Source: Caldilineaceae bacterium (GTDB lineage: Bacteria > Chloroflexota > Anaerolineae > Caldilineales > Caldilineaceae). Taken from it: 64,000 nucleotides of DNA. Below, one piece after another: positions 15,343 to 23,421 of this stretch (the stretch's first letter is position 1; each line of letters opens with the position of its first letter). The stretch spans positions 248,001-312,000 of the forward strand of contig JALHQH010000005.1 in assembly GCA_022842065.1 (NCBI GenBank). Direction: 5' to 3'. A program made the position numbers and the translations under genes. The notes beneath the pieces were generated by a model that was given only the letters and a program-made list of their open reading frames with translations, was not told the origin of the DNA and did not search any database.

Positions 15343-16380
15343 TTACTTTATAGCACCTTTGTGTATACCAATGTTCCCTACACTTTCATCCAAGCTCAGC
15401 GGCAGGCCGAAGCGCGCAAAGAGTCCCGGCACCCGAAACGTTGTGATGTCGGCAATCTCCTCTCCCCGCCAGCGTACCACCTGAATCCCATAAGCCTGAT
15501 AGATCCCAGGCCGCTCGCCAATGCGGTAGAGGCCAAAGGCGGTTGTGCCATTGGCGCGCGTCGGTAAAAGGCGCCAGCGGCCATTGGCGTCGCCACGGAA
15601 GATCGTCTTGCCGACCAAACCACGAATTGTCTCTCTGCCTTGATACCAGGCGGGAATGGGGGGCATGCTAAAGGTGGCGTCAGCTTTGAGTAATTGCACC
15701 AGCGCTTCGATGTTAGCGCTTTCCCAAGCCTGCACATACTGGGCGAGTTGGGTGGCCAATTGCCCATCCGGTAGATCGGTGGCGGCACGCCCATCATCAG
15801 CGACCGCTTGTGCTGCGGCTAGGGTCGTGCGGGCGCGAAAGAGGGCGCTCTTGACCGCAGTCACGGTCACATCGAGCAGATCGGCGACCTCTTGGGCGGA
15901 CCAGTCCAAGACATCGCGCAGGATCAGGATGGCCCGTTGGCGCGGTGGCAATTGGTGTAAGAGGATCAAAAAGGCCAGGCTGATCTGTTCGCGCAGGGCA
16001 TAGTGGGCGGCAGGATCGCTACTTTGTGCCGCCAGCAGGCTATCAGGAAAAGGCTCCAGCCAAATCGGTTCATTGCGATCGGCGGGAATCGGTTCTTCCA
16101 GCGTGGTAGCTGCCTGGTACGCAATCGGCAAAGTGCGGCGAGCGCGCTGCTTCAGGGTATTGAGACAAAGATTCGTGGCAATCTTATAGAGCCAGGCACG
16201 CAATGAACCACGCCCGGCGAAGGTCTGTTGCGCGCGCCAGGCGCGCGTCAATGTCTCTTGGACGAGATCTTCGGCATCCTCAAGCGAGCCGACCATGCGA
16301 TAACAGTGAATGCGCAGTTCACGGCGATAACTTTCGGTTTGAAGCGTAAAGTCAGCCGCCGGTTGAGATTGATCGAGCAT
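15343..16380 (-). CDS. ECF RNA polymerase sigma factor with C-terminal SnoaL-like domain
   Basis: 345 residues. Region 2 is at the N-terminus (HCYRMVGSLEDAEDLVQETL; RAWLYKIATNLCL), and region 4 follows around residues 140-190 (LPPRQRAILILRDVLDWSAQ; TAVKSALFRART). The last ~140 residues form a SnoaL/NTF2-like domain (PPIPAWYQGRETI; WRLLPTRANG), as in the SigX5/ECF41-like group, where the tail controls sigma activity and no classical membrane anti-sigma factor is needed. It redirects RNA polymerase to a small regulon, usually including a nearby gene. The divergent genes at 16615 (DUF6855) and 17058 (SRPBCC) are candidate targets. Confidence 0.9.
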   Translation of the reverse strand: MLDQSQPAADFTLQTESYRRELRIHCYRMVGSLEDAEDLVQETLTRAWRAQQTFAGRGSLRAWLYKIATNLCLNTLKQRARRTLPIAYQAATTLEEPIPADRNEPIWLEPFPDSLLAAQSSDPAAHYALREQISLAFLILLHQLPPRQRAILILRDVLDWSAQEVADLLDVTVTAVKSALFRARTTLAAAQAVADDGRAATDLPDGQLATQLAQYVQAWESANIEALVQLLKADATFSMPPIPAWYQGRETIRGLVGKTIFRGDANGRWRLLPTRANGTTAFGLYRIGERPGIYQAYGIQVVRWRGEEIADITTFRVPGLFARFGLPLSLDESVGNIGIHKGAIK

Positions 16381-16534
16381 GTGTTACTTGCGCGCCCTTT
16401 GGCACAATTTGGTTGTCTAATATAGGGGATAGATTTTACCAAAGTAGTATAGCGGATGTATGCTGAAAACGCAGGAAAGTGATCCGTATTAAATCCCAAT
16501 CTTTACCTTCATCATTGATCGTTTATTGTAGTAG

Positions 16535-16580
16535 TTGTCATCAGTTCGCATTTTCTATACGAGTAAAAATGCTAACTGAT
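16535..16580 (+). promoter_or_regulatory. TTGTCATCA hairpin upstream of DUF6855 gene (copy 1)
   Basis: Starts TTGTCATCA; arms 16540-16554 and 16566-16580 pair with one mismatch (ATCAGTT, then GCATTTT). The stem ends 34 nt before ATG 16615. Related hairpins stand at 39810-39860 and 59014-59060, each 38-39 nt before a start codon. Confidence 0.6.
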
Positions 16581-16614
16581 GGCCGAGCCAACTAAATCAG
16601 GAAAGGGAATATCT

Positions 16615-17034
16615 ATGCACGATGCACCTGAGCAAGGCGATGGAACGCAGGCAAATCCCTGGCAACTGGTCACTGCGAATGGCGGCTCGCCCTATACCAT
16701 GTACCGCGATGAAAGTGCCAACCCGCCGGCGCTCGTCTGCCAAGTGGGCAAGACGGAATTGCGCTACCACCTCCGTTGTATTGAGGATCTCCATGCCATG
16801 CTCAAAGCACATGGCGATTGGCTGCCACTGGGCGGCACCGACGAACAAAAGTCGGCCCCTGAAGGCAGTGTTGAAGCGTGGGGACGGTCGGACAGTAATC
16901 CTGTTGGCGGTTGGTATGGCCTCAAAAAAGGGTTACGTGGGCGCTTTGGCGTCTATCTGCCGCCGCTGATGGAGCGGCTGGGGCTGGTCGAACTTGAGCA
17001 TAATCCCAAGAACAATCGGATGCGCGCAAAATAA
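16615..17034 (+). CDS. DUF6855-like small protein
   Basis: 139 residues from ATG 16615 (AAAGGGA 6-7 nt upstream); an earlier ATG at 16579 lies at the end of a hairpin and lacks a ribosome-binding site. The sequence DGTQANPWQLVTANGGSPY, then LVCQVGKTELRYHLRCIEDL, HGDWLPLGGTDEQK and NPVGGWYGLKKGLRGRFG recalls a family of actinobacterial and chloroflexal proteins annotated DUF6855. The function is unknown; the composition suggests a compact cytosolic domain. It probably shares a transcript with the SRPBCC gene 23 bp downstream. Confidence 0.7.
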   Translation: MHDAPEQGDGTQANPWQLVTANGGSPYTMYRDESANPPALVCQVGKTELRYHLRCIEDLHAMLKAHGDWLPLGGTDEQKSAPEGSVEAWGRSDSNPVGGWYGLKKGLRGRFGVYLPPLMERLGLVELEHNPKNNRMRAK

Positions 17035-17057
17035 AGCAGAGCACAAAGGAAAGCACC

Positions 17058-17531
17058 GTGTCAGCAACGATTGCAATCAATGGCCGTGCCACGAAGAGCA
17101 AAGCAACTTTTCGGATGGCATATGCGGTGGGCATCAACATCGCCGCGTTACCAGAGCGGATCTGGTCCATCTTAACGAACGCGACGGATTTTCCGCGCTG
17201 GAACTCGACTGTGCAACAGATTGAAGGGAAAATCGGCGCTGGGGAAAAGATTGTCCTCTACGCAACGATTGCCCCCAAGCGCGCCTTCAAGCTCAAGATC
17301 GACGAATTTGTGCCCAACCAGAAATTAGTCTGGAGTGACGGCAACTTTGTCTTTCGCGGGGTACGCACCTATACCCTTACGCCCCAAGCCGACGGCGCAA
17401 CCGCTTTTACGATGGCCGAAGTCTTCACCGGCGCCATGTTACCCCTGATCGCCGGTTCGCTGCCCGATTTTGCCCCTGAATTTGAGAAGTACGCCGCCGA
17501 CCTCAAGCGCGAGGCGGAGAAGGCTGGATGA
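17058..17531 (+). CDS. SRPBCC (START/Bet v1-like) domain protein
   Basis: 157 residues from a GTG start with AAAGGA upstream. The fold is indicated by ALPERIWSILTNATDFPRWN at the N-terminus, a central beta-strand KIDEFVPNQKLVWSDG and the final long helix (PDFAPEFEKYAADLKREAEK), as in polyketide cyclase/AHSA1-like proteins that bind hydrophobic ligands in a deep cavity. No catalytic residues can be named. It follows the DUF6855 gene by 23 bp, and the pair is divergent from the ECF sigma factor, which may control it. Confidence 0.88.
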   Translation: MSATIAINGRATKSKATFRMAYAVGINIAALPERIWSILTNATDFPRWNSTVQQIEGKIGAGEKIVLYATIAPKRAFKLKIDEFVPNQKLVWSDGNFVFRGVRTYTLTPQADGATAFTMAEVFTGAMLPLIAGSLPDFAPEFEKYAADLKREAEKAG

Positions 17532-17540
17532 ACATAACGC

Positions 17541-17586
17541 ATTAACAATTGTCAATTGATAATTATCAATTGACAATTGTTAATGG
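17541..17586. terminator. Perfect 46-bp palindrome between convergent genes
   Basis: Both 23-nt halves (17541-17563, 17564-17586) are exact complements; the sequence is built from alternating CAATTG and TTATCAA-type words. It occupies almost the whole 57-bp gap between the stop codons of the SRPBCC gene and the ABC permease, and probably ends transcription from both sides. Confidence 0.75.
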
Positions 17587-17588
17587 TT

Positions 17589-18428
17589 TTACCCCTTCAA
17601 CCCCGTCGTCACGACCCCTTCCGTAATATAGCGCTGTGCAAAGAGATAGAGCAGAATACACGGTGCGACAAACATGACGCTGCCCGCCATCTGGGTGGCG
17701 ATTTCGCCGTTGGAGCGGAAGGAGCGCAGGAAATTGATCCCCAGCGCCAGGGGGAACATTTCGCTGTCGCCCAGGTAGATCAGCGGGTTGAGAAAGTCGT
17801 TCCAGTAGAAGACAAAACCAAAGATGGCCACGGTAGCCAACACTGGTTTGGAAAGCGGCAACAGAATACGCCAGTAGATCGTAAACTCGTTGGCACCATC
17901 GACCTTGGCGGCATCATCCAATTCCGTATTGATCGTCAGGAAGAATTGGCGGAAGAGAAAGATCGAGAAAGCCGGCCCAAACCAGGGGGGTAAGATCAGG
18001 GGGAAGAAGGTTTCAATCAGCCCCAGTGTTTTGAAGAGGACAAAGGTCGGCACCATCGTCACCGGGTAGGGGATCATCATGGTGGCAAGAACCAGGGCGA
18101 AGAGAAAGTTGCGCCCCGGAAAGCGCAGCCGGGCAAAGGCAAAGGCCACCAGCGAAGCCGAAAAGAGTTCACCCAACAGTGACGCGCCCGTAATGAACAG
18201 GCTGTTTTTAAAGAAGGTCGTCAATGGGATCAGTTCAAAGACCTTGGGATAGTTGCTCCAGATCAGCGTGCTAGGAAAGAACTCGGGCGGGAACTTCATG
18301 CCGGCACCCGGCTCCTTTAGCGACGAAGCCAGCATCCACCAAAAGGGCAAAACAAAGGCTAAACCGCCGAGCACCAGCAAGGTATAAACGAGTAGCCGAC
18401 GCAAGATATGCGAAGCTTGGTATGTCAT
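17589..18428 (-). CDS. Carbohydrate ABC transporter permease (MalG/MsmG type)
   Basis: 279 residues, six hydrophobic segments. The cytosolic EAA loop that docks on the ATPase is DAAKVDGANEFTIYWRILLP, as in CUT1-family sugar importers, and the N-terminal PFWWMLASSLKEP segment is typical of MalG-like subunits. It is the last gene of the cassette 19642-20982 (binding protein), 18568-19494 (MalF-type) and this one, all minus strand. A 140-bp tandem-repeat block (18461-18585) separates it from the partner permease. No ATPase gene is present, so a shared MsmK-like ATPase encoded elsewhere is assumed. Confidence 0.93.
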   Translation of the reverse strand: MTYQASHILRRLLVYTLLVLGGLAFVLPFWWMLASSLKEPGAGMKFPPEFFPSTLIWSNYPKVFELIPLTTFFKNSLFITGASLLGELFSASLVAFAFARLRFPGRNFLFALVLATMMIPYPVTMVPTFVLFKTLGLIETFFPLILPPWFGPAFSIFLFRQFFLTINTELDDAAKVDGANEFTIYWRILLPLSKPVLATVAIFGFVFYWNDFLNPLIYLGDSEMFPLALGINFLRSFRSNGEIATQMAGSVMFVAPCILLYLFAQRYITEGVVTTGLKG

Positions 18429-18460
18429 AGGTAATTGCGCGTCCTCTTTTGGATGAACAG

Positions 18461-18585
18461 GTGCGTGAAACGTGATGCGTGAAACGTGATGCGTGAAACG
18501 TAAAACGTGATGCGTAAAACGTGATGCGTGAGGCGTAAGAGCGTAATTACGTTTTACGTTTTACGTTTCACGCATTACGCTCTTC
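18461..18585. repeat. 7-nt tandem repeats (GTGAAAC family) with inverted block
   Basis: About fifteen degenerate units (GTGAAAC, GTGATGC, GTAAAAC) run to 18536, then an inverted block (ACGTTTTACGTTTTACGTTT) at 18547-18575 that can fold back on them. The final R-N-A and stop codons of the permease gene ending at 18568 are made of repeat sequence. Confidence 0.85.
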
Positions 18586-19494
18586 CCCTTCGTAGTAGAC
18601 CCAGTTGGAAGAGGTGCGCAGCAGGAGCAGGGTACAGATGATAATAATCAGAAAGAGTACCCAGGCCAGCGCCGACGCATAGCCCATCTCAAACCAGGTG
18701 AAGGCGTTTTTGTAGAGGTAATAGAGATAAAAGAGGGTGGCGTTGGCCGGCCCCCCTTGGGTCAAGACAAAGGCTTGGGTAAAGGTCTGAAAGGTGTAGA
18801 TGATGCCGGTGATCGAGACAAAGAGCACGGCCGGCGAGATCAACGGCAAGGTAATGCGCCAGAAGCGCTGGGCATCCGTTGCACCATCTAATTCGGCCGC
18901 TTCATAGAGCGCACGCGGGACGCCTTGGAGCGCTGCCAGAAAGATCACTACATTGCCGCCCACCCCCCACAAACTCATCAAGACAAAGGCCCACAAGGCC
19001 CAACGCGGGTGGCCCAGCCAATTTGGGCCGGCAATCCCGATCAACGAGAGCAGATAGTTGAGCACCCCAAAACGATAGTTAAAGATCCAGGCAAAGACAG
19101 TCGCCACCGCCACGCCGGAGATGATCGACGGCAAATAGAAGATCAAACGAAAGATTCCACGCCCGACAATTTCCTGATTGAGCAAGAGCGCAATCGCCAG
19201 TGAAGCCCCAATCCCCAGCGGTACGCTGAGTAACGTATAGCGCGCCGAGACATCCAACGACTTGAAGAAGAGATCGTCGGTGAACATGCGCGTATAGTTG
19301 GCAAGGCCAATCCAGCGCGGCGGACTCATCACATTGTAGTCGGTAAAACTAAAGTAGAGCGAGGCGATCATCGGTCCGGCAAGAAAGACCAGAAAGCCAA
19401 TTAGCCAGGGGCTAAGAAAGAGATAGGCAACGATGGCCTCGCGCCGGCTGTTCATCCCGCGCCGTTTGGGCGCTATTGCACTGAGTGTGGTCAC
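18568..19494 (-). CDS. Carbohydrate ABC transporter permease (MalF/UgpA type)
   Basis: 308 residues from GTG 19494, chosen because AGGAG lies 6 nt upstream. Six transmembrane segments start with YLFLSPWLIGFLVFLAGPMI. The EAA loop (YEAAELDGATDAQRFWRITL) marks a CUT1 sugar importer subunit. It pairs with the MalG-type permease 17589-18428 and the binding protein 19642-20982. The C-terminal tail YYEGEERNA ends inside the 7-nt repeat array, and the partner at 38449-39390 ends YYAGEAND, so repeat growth may have reshaped the terminus. The sugar is unknown. Confidence 0.93.
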   Translation of the reverse strand: MTTLSAIAPKRRGMNSRREAIVAYLFLSPWLIGFLVFLAGPMIASLYFSFTDYNVMSPPRWIGLANYTRMFTDDLFFKSLDVSARYTLLSVPLGIGASLAIALLLNQEIVGRGIFRLIFYLPSIISGVAVATVFAWIFNYRFGVLNYLLSLIGIAGPNWLGHPRWALWAFVLMSLWGVGGNVVIFLAALQGVPRALYEAAELDGATDAQRFWRITLPLISPAVLFVSITGIIYTFQTFTQAFVLTQGGPANATLFYLYYLYKNAFTWFEMGYASALAWVLFLIIIICTLLLLRTSSNWVYYEGEERNA

Positions 19495-19529
19495 GCATTG
19501 CTCCTGTGCGGAAAAAGGTAGAGGATAAC

Positions 19530-19634
19530 TCGTTCCCACGCTCTGCGTGGGAATGCCGCCTGGACGCTCCGCGTCCCCTGCGCGCAGGACGCAGATCGTC
19601 CAGACGGCGTTGCACCGCAGCGCAGCGCAACGAG
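19530..19634. repeat. Multi-hairpin palindromic repeat
   Basis: Successive stems CCCACGC/GCGTGGG, GGACGC/GCGTCC, CTGCGCGCAG and CGTTGC/GCAACG are enclosed by CTCGTT (19530-19535) and AACGAG (19629-19634). The CGTTCCCACGCTCTGCGTGG core is a repeat seen in many bacterial genomes. It sits between binding-protein and permease genes of the sugar transporter. Confidence 0.75.
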
Positions 19635-19641
19635 GATGAGC

Positions 19642-20982
19642 TTAACTACGCGCCAACTCTTCGTCGATCTGCGGGCTGACCGTGGCGGCTGCGTCGGCAG
19701 CCGACTTTTCGCCGATAAAGACCAGATCCAGCTCGGCTTGGATCATGCCGCTGATCTTGTCCCATTTGGCCCCAGCGCCGGGGATGCGGAATTGGTTTGG
19801 CTCGTTGGCCAAGGTGACCAGTGGGGTATAGCCCAACTGTTGGTTGGTCTCGGTATCGAATTGTTCGAGCAGTTGTTTGAGCGGCGGAATCGTGGGGGTG
19901 GAGGGATCGATGACGCGGTTGAGGACAAATTCGCGCGCATACTCCCAGGCTAGGTCAGGCTGTTTGCTCTGGGTCGAGATGCCCCAACACCAGGTGTGTT
20001 CGTACCAGGTGCGGGTGCCGGCGTTCGACTTGGGCGAGAGCACTGCCTTCCAATTGAGATCGGGGGTCTCTTTGAGCGTGGCGACATCCCAGGTGTTGCC
20101 CAAATAGAGCGAGGTGGCGCCCGTCTTCAGCGCGTTAATGCCACCCTGCATCTGTTGAATCGAATCGGTTGGCATCACTGACTTATCAACATTAACCAGA
20201 TCGGCCCAATACTGGAGCGCCTCAAAGGCTTTAGGATCAGTCAGCGCGGATGCTGTCTGGTCTGGGTTAAAGATATCGCCCCCATTCGACCAGATCCAGT
20301 AGGTCCACGGCACGAACCAGAGATCAAAGGCCAAGCCATAACGCTCGGGCAGATCACCACTGCCCTTGACCAATGCTTTGGCCATCTCACGCAGATTATC
20401 CCACGTCCAATCCGAGGTCGGTTCGGCAAGGCCGACTTCGCTCAGGTGGTCGGCATTGTAATAGACTGAGGCTGGGCCGGGCATAAAGCCGATCAACAGG
20501 GCATAGATGCTGCCTTCCCAGGCAGCCGCTTCCACCGCCGCGGGGACCAGGTCATCCTTCTTGATCTTGGCATCGCTTTCCAGATAGGGGTCCATGTTAA
20601 CCAATTGCCCGTTCTCGGCATAGGGCTGGATGTACCCTTCCCACATGTCATAGAGATCAGGCATGGTGCCGGCCGCGATCTGCGTTTGCAGCTTCTCGAA
20701 GTAATTCTGCCCACCGGCCAGCAGTTCCATGTCAATATTCAGACCGGCACGTGCTTCCTTGTACTGCGTATTAAATTGCTCGCGCAACTTGGTCTCCGAG
20801 TCCGTGTAACAGCAGACCAGAATGCTCAATTCCTGAGTGGCGGCCGCCGGCGCATCGCTACCGGCTTGTTCGCCACCGGTGGTTGCGGCAGGCGCACAGG
20901 CCGCAACCACCAGCGCGCTGGTGCCCGCCGCCATTAACGATAACAGGGTACGCCGACTCATTTTTGTCGTTTGGTGATCCAT
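19642..20982 (-). CDS. Extracellular sugar-binding lipoprotein of ABC transporter
   Basis: 446 residues from ATG 20982 (AAAGGAAAG upstream; an upstream in-frame start lies within a tandem repeat and is rejected). A twin-arginine motif (SRRTLLSL) is followed by a hydrophobic stretch and lipobox VVAACAP, so it is probably exported by Tat and lipid-anchored. The body is a two-lobe SBP_bac_1-type protein (GTMPDLYDMWEGYIQPYAEN; YGLAFDLWFVPWTYWIWSNG; WYEHTWCWGISTQSK) as used for oligosaccharides or monosaccharides. It is the first gene of the cassette with the permeases 18568-19494 and 17589-18428. The aromatic-rich middle suggests a sugar ligand, not identified. Confidence 0.92.
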   Translation of the reverse strand: MDHQTTKMSRRTLLSLMAAGTSALVVAACAPAATTGGEQAGSDAPAAATQELSILVCCYTDSETKLREQFNTQYKEARAGLNIDMELLAGGQNYFEKLQTQIAAGTMPDLYDMWEGYIQPYAENGQLVNMDPYLESDAKIKKDDLVPAAVEAAAWEGSIYALLIGFMPGPASVYYNADHLSEVGLAEPTSDWTWDNLREMAKALVKGSGDLPERYGLAFDLWFVPWTYWIWSNGGDIFNPDQTASALTDPKAFEALQYWADLVNVDKSVMPTDSIQQMQGGINALKTGATSLYLGNTWDVATLKETPDLNWKAVLSPKSNAGTRTWYEHTWCWGISTQSKQPDLAWEYAREFVLNRVIDPSTPTIPPLKQLLEQFDTETNQQLGYTPLVTLANEPNQFRIPGAGAKWDKISGMIQAELDLVFIGEKSAADAAATVSPQIDEELARS

Positions 20983-21011
20983 TGGGAGCTTTCCTTTGTG
21001 TGAATAAAATA

Positions 21012-21056
21012 AAGTTGCAAGGTTGCAGGGTTGCAAGGTTGCAGGGTTGCAGGGTT
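21012..21056. repeat. 8-nt tandem repeats (GGTTGCAG family)
   Basis: Five or so units alternating GGTTGCAA and GGTTGCAG, ending at the stop codon of the four-helix protein gene (21055). Confidence 0.85.
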
Positions 21057-21477
21057 AGCGTCGACTTTGTTGATGGGCCATGGTTACGAGGCCGGCAATG
21101 ATGGTTTTAAGCAAGGTGAATCGGTGGTCGAGCACCTCTGGTTTGAGCAAATGGCGACCACGGTAGTACCAGCCACGGGATTCGCGGGCGGATCCTAAGG
21201 CAATCCGTAGGAAGCGGGCATAATCTTTGCCAAAACCACGGCCAAAGCCTTCTTCCATATTGCCTGGGACTGAGCCGCTACTACGAATCAACTGATCTGC
21301 AATAGGACGACCAAGTGGGTGTTGTAGCAACTTTTCGCAATCATGCCACGCCAGATCTGACAAGAATAGTGCGCGCCGGTAAACTTCCATTTCCCACAAC
21401 GCATCATCTTTAATATAGGCTGGCACTTGCGTGACCCAAGTTTCATAACTCTCAATCACCTGCCATCCTCCCCCCAT
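21055..21477 (-). CDS. Four-helix bundle protein (S23/IVP family)
   Basis: 140 residues from ATG 21477. The segment PIADQLIRSSGSVPGNMEEG and GFGKDYARFLRIALGSARES are the conserved core of the four-helix bundle family first described from proteins encoded in 23S rRNA intervening sequences. Here it is a free-standing gene, as is common in Chloroflexota and Bacteroidota. Function is unknown, possibly nucleic-acid or rRNA related. Both ends of the gene are flanked by degenerate short tandem repeats (21012-21056 and 21488-21530), so it may be part of a repeat-borne insert placed between the sugar transporter and the PhyH gene. Confidence 0.85.
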   Translation of the reverse strand: MGGGWQVIESYETWVTQVPAYIKDDALWEMEVYRRALFLSDLAWHDCEKLLQHPLGRPIADQLIRSSGSVPGNMEEGFGRGFGKDYARFLRIALGSARESRGWYYRGRHLLKPEVLDHRFTLLKTIIAGLVTMAHQQSRR

Positions 21478-21487
21478 ACACAGCCAC

Positions 21488-21530
21488 CTTTTTACCCTGC
21501 CACTCTGCGACCTTGCCACTCTGCCCCTTT
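21488..21530. repeat. 8/9-nt tandem repeats (CCACTCTGC family)
   Basis: Degenerate units CCTGCCACTCTGC, GACCTTGCCACTCTGC and CCCC run from about 21497 to 21524, just after the stop of the PhyH gene (21529 on the minus strand) and before the four-helix gene start. Confidence 0.65.
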
Positions 21531-22296
21531 ACGCCAACTGTGGCTCTTTCCAAAAATCGGGATTGGTGTTGCTGAGAATGGCGCGTTGGTTGGGAGTGAT
21601 CAGTTGGAGCGTCTCCGCCTTGGGACGGTAGCCTTTCCAGACCCCGGCTTCCGGATGGCCAAAATTGATAATCAAGGTCTTGCGCGTCTTCTGGCTGAGG
21701 TTAGGACGTCCGTTGTGCAACAGGGCTTCATTGAAGATGATGATGTCACCGGCTTTGACATCATTAAAGATATGCTGGGCCGGCAGATCAATCCGTCCGC
21801 CATAGTCAATCTTAAAGCAGGCTTTGTGCGAGCCGGGCACAACCACAAATTCGCCTTCGCCTGGGCCAACATCACTCATACAATAAAAGACCTTGACCAT
21901 CGGGCAGATGAATTGGCCATCGACCACATGGCCGGTGGGATGGGCGCTCACGCCGCGGTGCCATTGGCCGCCTTGATACCCTGGAAAGGTGTAGTAGAGA
22001 TCGTTGTCAATGTGGCGATAGCCGGTACCGAGAAATTCAGTTAAGTAGGGGGCAACGATAGGATGGTCAAGTAACCGGGCAAAGCGGGGATCGGCATCGA
22101 ACATGCGTGAAAGGGGGCGGTTTAATTGTTGTTTCATGCCATCGGGGTAATCGGCATTTAGCTCATTCAGATCGATGCCTTGCGCGACCTCTATCCAACT
22201 GGTGTATTCGGCCACTTCTGCCGGTGTCAAGGCACTGCGCAGATGCAAGTAACCCGCCACATCAAAAGCAAAACGGTCATCTGCAGAAACAGTCAT
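21529..22296 (-). CDS. PhyH-family Fe(II)/2-oxoglutarate oxygenase with HxG metal site
   Basis: 255 residues of the phytanoyl-CoA dioxygenase fold. The expected first metal motif HxD is here H113-R114-G115 (GGQWHRGVSAHP), while the distal His is H194 (EALLHNGRPN) and EGEFVVVPGSHKA is the usual family block. Loss of the Asp is known from 2-oxoglutarate-dependent halogenases (HxA/G) and from a broad HxG group of uncharacterised PhyH proteins, so the activity may not be simple hydroxylation. It is encoded just upstream of a sugar ABC cassette, in the same direction, suggesting a role on an imported compound. A second PhyH at 29604-30428 keeps the Asp. Confidence 0.87.
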   Translation of the reverse strand: MTVSADDRFAFDVAGYLHLRSALTPAEVAEYTSWIEVAQGIDLNELNADYPDGMKQQLNRPLSRMFDADPRFARLLDHPIVAPYLTEFLGTGYRHIDNDLYYTFPGYQGGQWHRGVSAHPTGHVVDGQFICPMVKVFYCMSDVGPGEGEFVVVPGSHKACFKIDYGGRIDLPAQHIFNDVKAGDIIIFNEALLHNGRPNLSQKTRKTLIINFGHPEAGVWKGYRPKAETLQLITPNQRAILSNTNPDFWKEPQLA

Positions 22297-22387
22297 AGCA
22301 TCTTCTCCTGATAAATCAATGATACGATCATGCGGTTATACGAAAACAGTAATGCAACGCTCGCGCGGCCGCGACGCGTCTCTCTTT

Positions 22388-22452
22388 GGCAACGAGCAGC
22401 GCTTTTAACCGACGACAGCCGCTTTGGCGGCAAGCTGCGGCTGCCCGTTGCC
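22388..22452. repeat. Branched palindrome in a 243-bp gap
   Basis: GGCAACG (22388-22394) pairs with CGTTGCC (22446-22452), then GCAGC with GCTGC, enclosing smaller stems (GCCGC/GCGGC). No gene is seen in 22297-22539 apart from this. Confidence 0.6.
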
Positions 22453-22539
22453 TATCACTATACAAGCGATTTGGTGGTATACCACATTATAAAGGCTCCC
22501 CCATAAAGTGGTCAAAGCCGCGTAACGCCGTAAATTGCC

Positions 22540-23421
22540 CTAGCGTTGGGGTGTTGCGCCGGCAGGTCGCAAAATCAGGAGCAGACCGCTGCCCAAAATA
22601 ATTAGACCACCGAGCACGGTGTAGAGGGTGATCGGCTCTTTGAGGAGTAGGGCGGCAATCAGGATCGCCCCCAGCGGTTCAAGATAGGTGATGATCGCGG
22701 CATGCGTTGCCGGCAGCGCGGCCAAGGCGGTTTGAAACATTTGCAACGAAACACCCAAAATCATCACCCCCCAGAGCGCCATGATCGCAAAATCCAACAG
22801 ACTGGTCTCATTGATACTCTTCAGGGCAAAATAGCCAAAGATCAAACCGACAAAGAGTGATTTATAGGCCCCGACGACGAGGACATTTGCCCCTAACAAT
22901 GCCGCTTTTCGTTCCAGCGTTACATGTAGTGCCATTGCCACGCCCGAGGCTGCGCCCAGCACCAGCCCCCAATCAAAGGCCGAAGAAAGCGAAGGAATAA
23001 AGAGGATCGCCAGACCAAAAAAACTGCTGACCGTCAGATAGAGCGTCACGCGGGTGAGGCGCTCTTGCAGAAGGAGGGGGGCGAACAGACAAGTGACCAG
23101 GATCGGCGCAATATAGTGCGACAGGGTCGCATTGCCGACGAGGCCCAGTTTTAAGGCCGTGAAGAAGAGCCCCGCGTTGGCCGCGTGGCCCACCGCAATC
23201 ACCACCAGAGATGGCCCCAGTTGGCGCGTCGGCCGCAAGGTGGCTAGCCGACCTTGCATTCCTAAGATCATCGCCCCATATAAAAAACCAAAGAGGCCAC
23301 CCCACGCCGCAAAGGTGAGCCCATCGACCTGGGTGAATTTGACCAGAAAGCCCGAACTAAAGGCCCACAACAAAACCGCCGCCGCCGCCAGCCCATATGC
23401 CATTTTTCGATTAGAAGTCAT
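22540..23421 (-). CDS. EamA/DMT-superfamily transporter
   Basis: 293 residues with ten hydrophobic segments arranged as two EamA repeats (AAAVLLWAFSSGFLVKFTQV at the start; TYLEPLGAILIAALLLKEPI near the end, the usual second-repeat signature). Members export amino acids, nucleotides or metabolites with proton antiport. No neighbour suggests a substrate. Transcribed on the minus strand; a TATAAT box on that strand (23552-23557) followed by a hairpin (23518-23550) may be its promoter and leader, although the leader would be about 120 nt long. Confidence 0.9.
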   Translation of the reverse strand: MTSNRKMAYGLAAAAVLLWAFSSGFLVKFTQVDGLTFAAWGGLFGFLYGAMILGMQGRLATLRPTRQLGPSLVVIAVGHAANAGLFFTALKLGLVGNATLSHYIAPILVTCLFAPLLLQERLTRVTLYLTVSSFFGLAILFIPSLSSAFDWGLVLGAASGVAMALHVTLERKAALLGANVLVVGAYKSLFVGLIFGYFALKSINETSLLDFAIMALWGVMILGVSLQMFQTALAALPATHAAIITYLEPLGAILIAALLLKEPITLYTVLGGLIILGSGLLLILRPAGATPQR

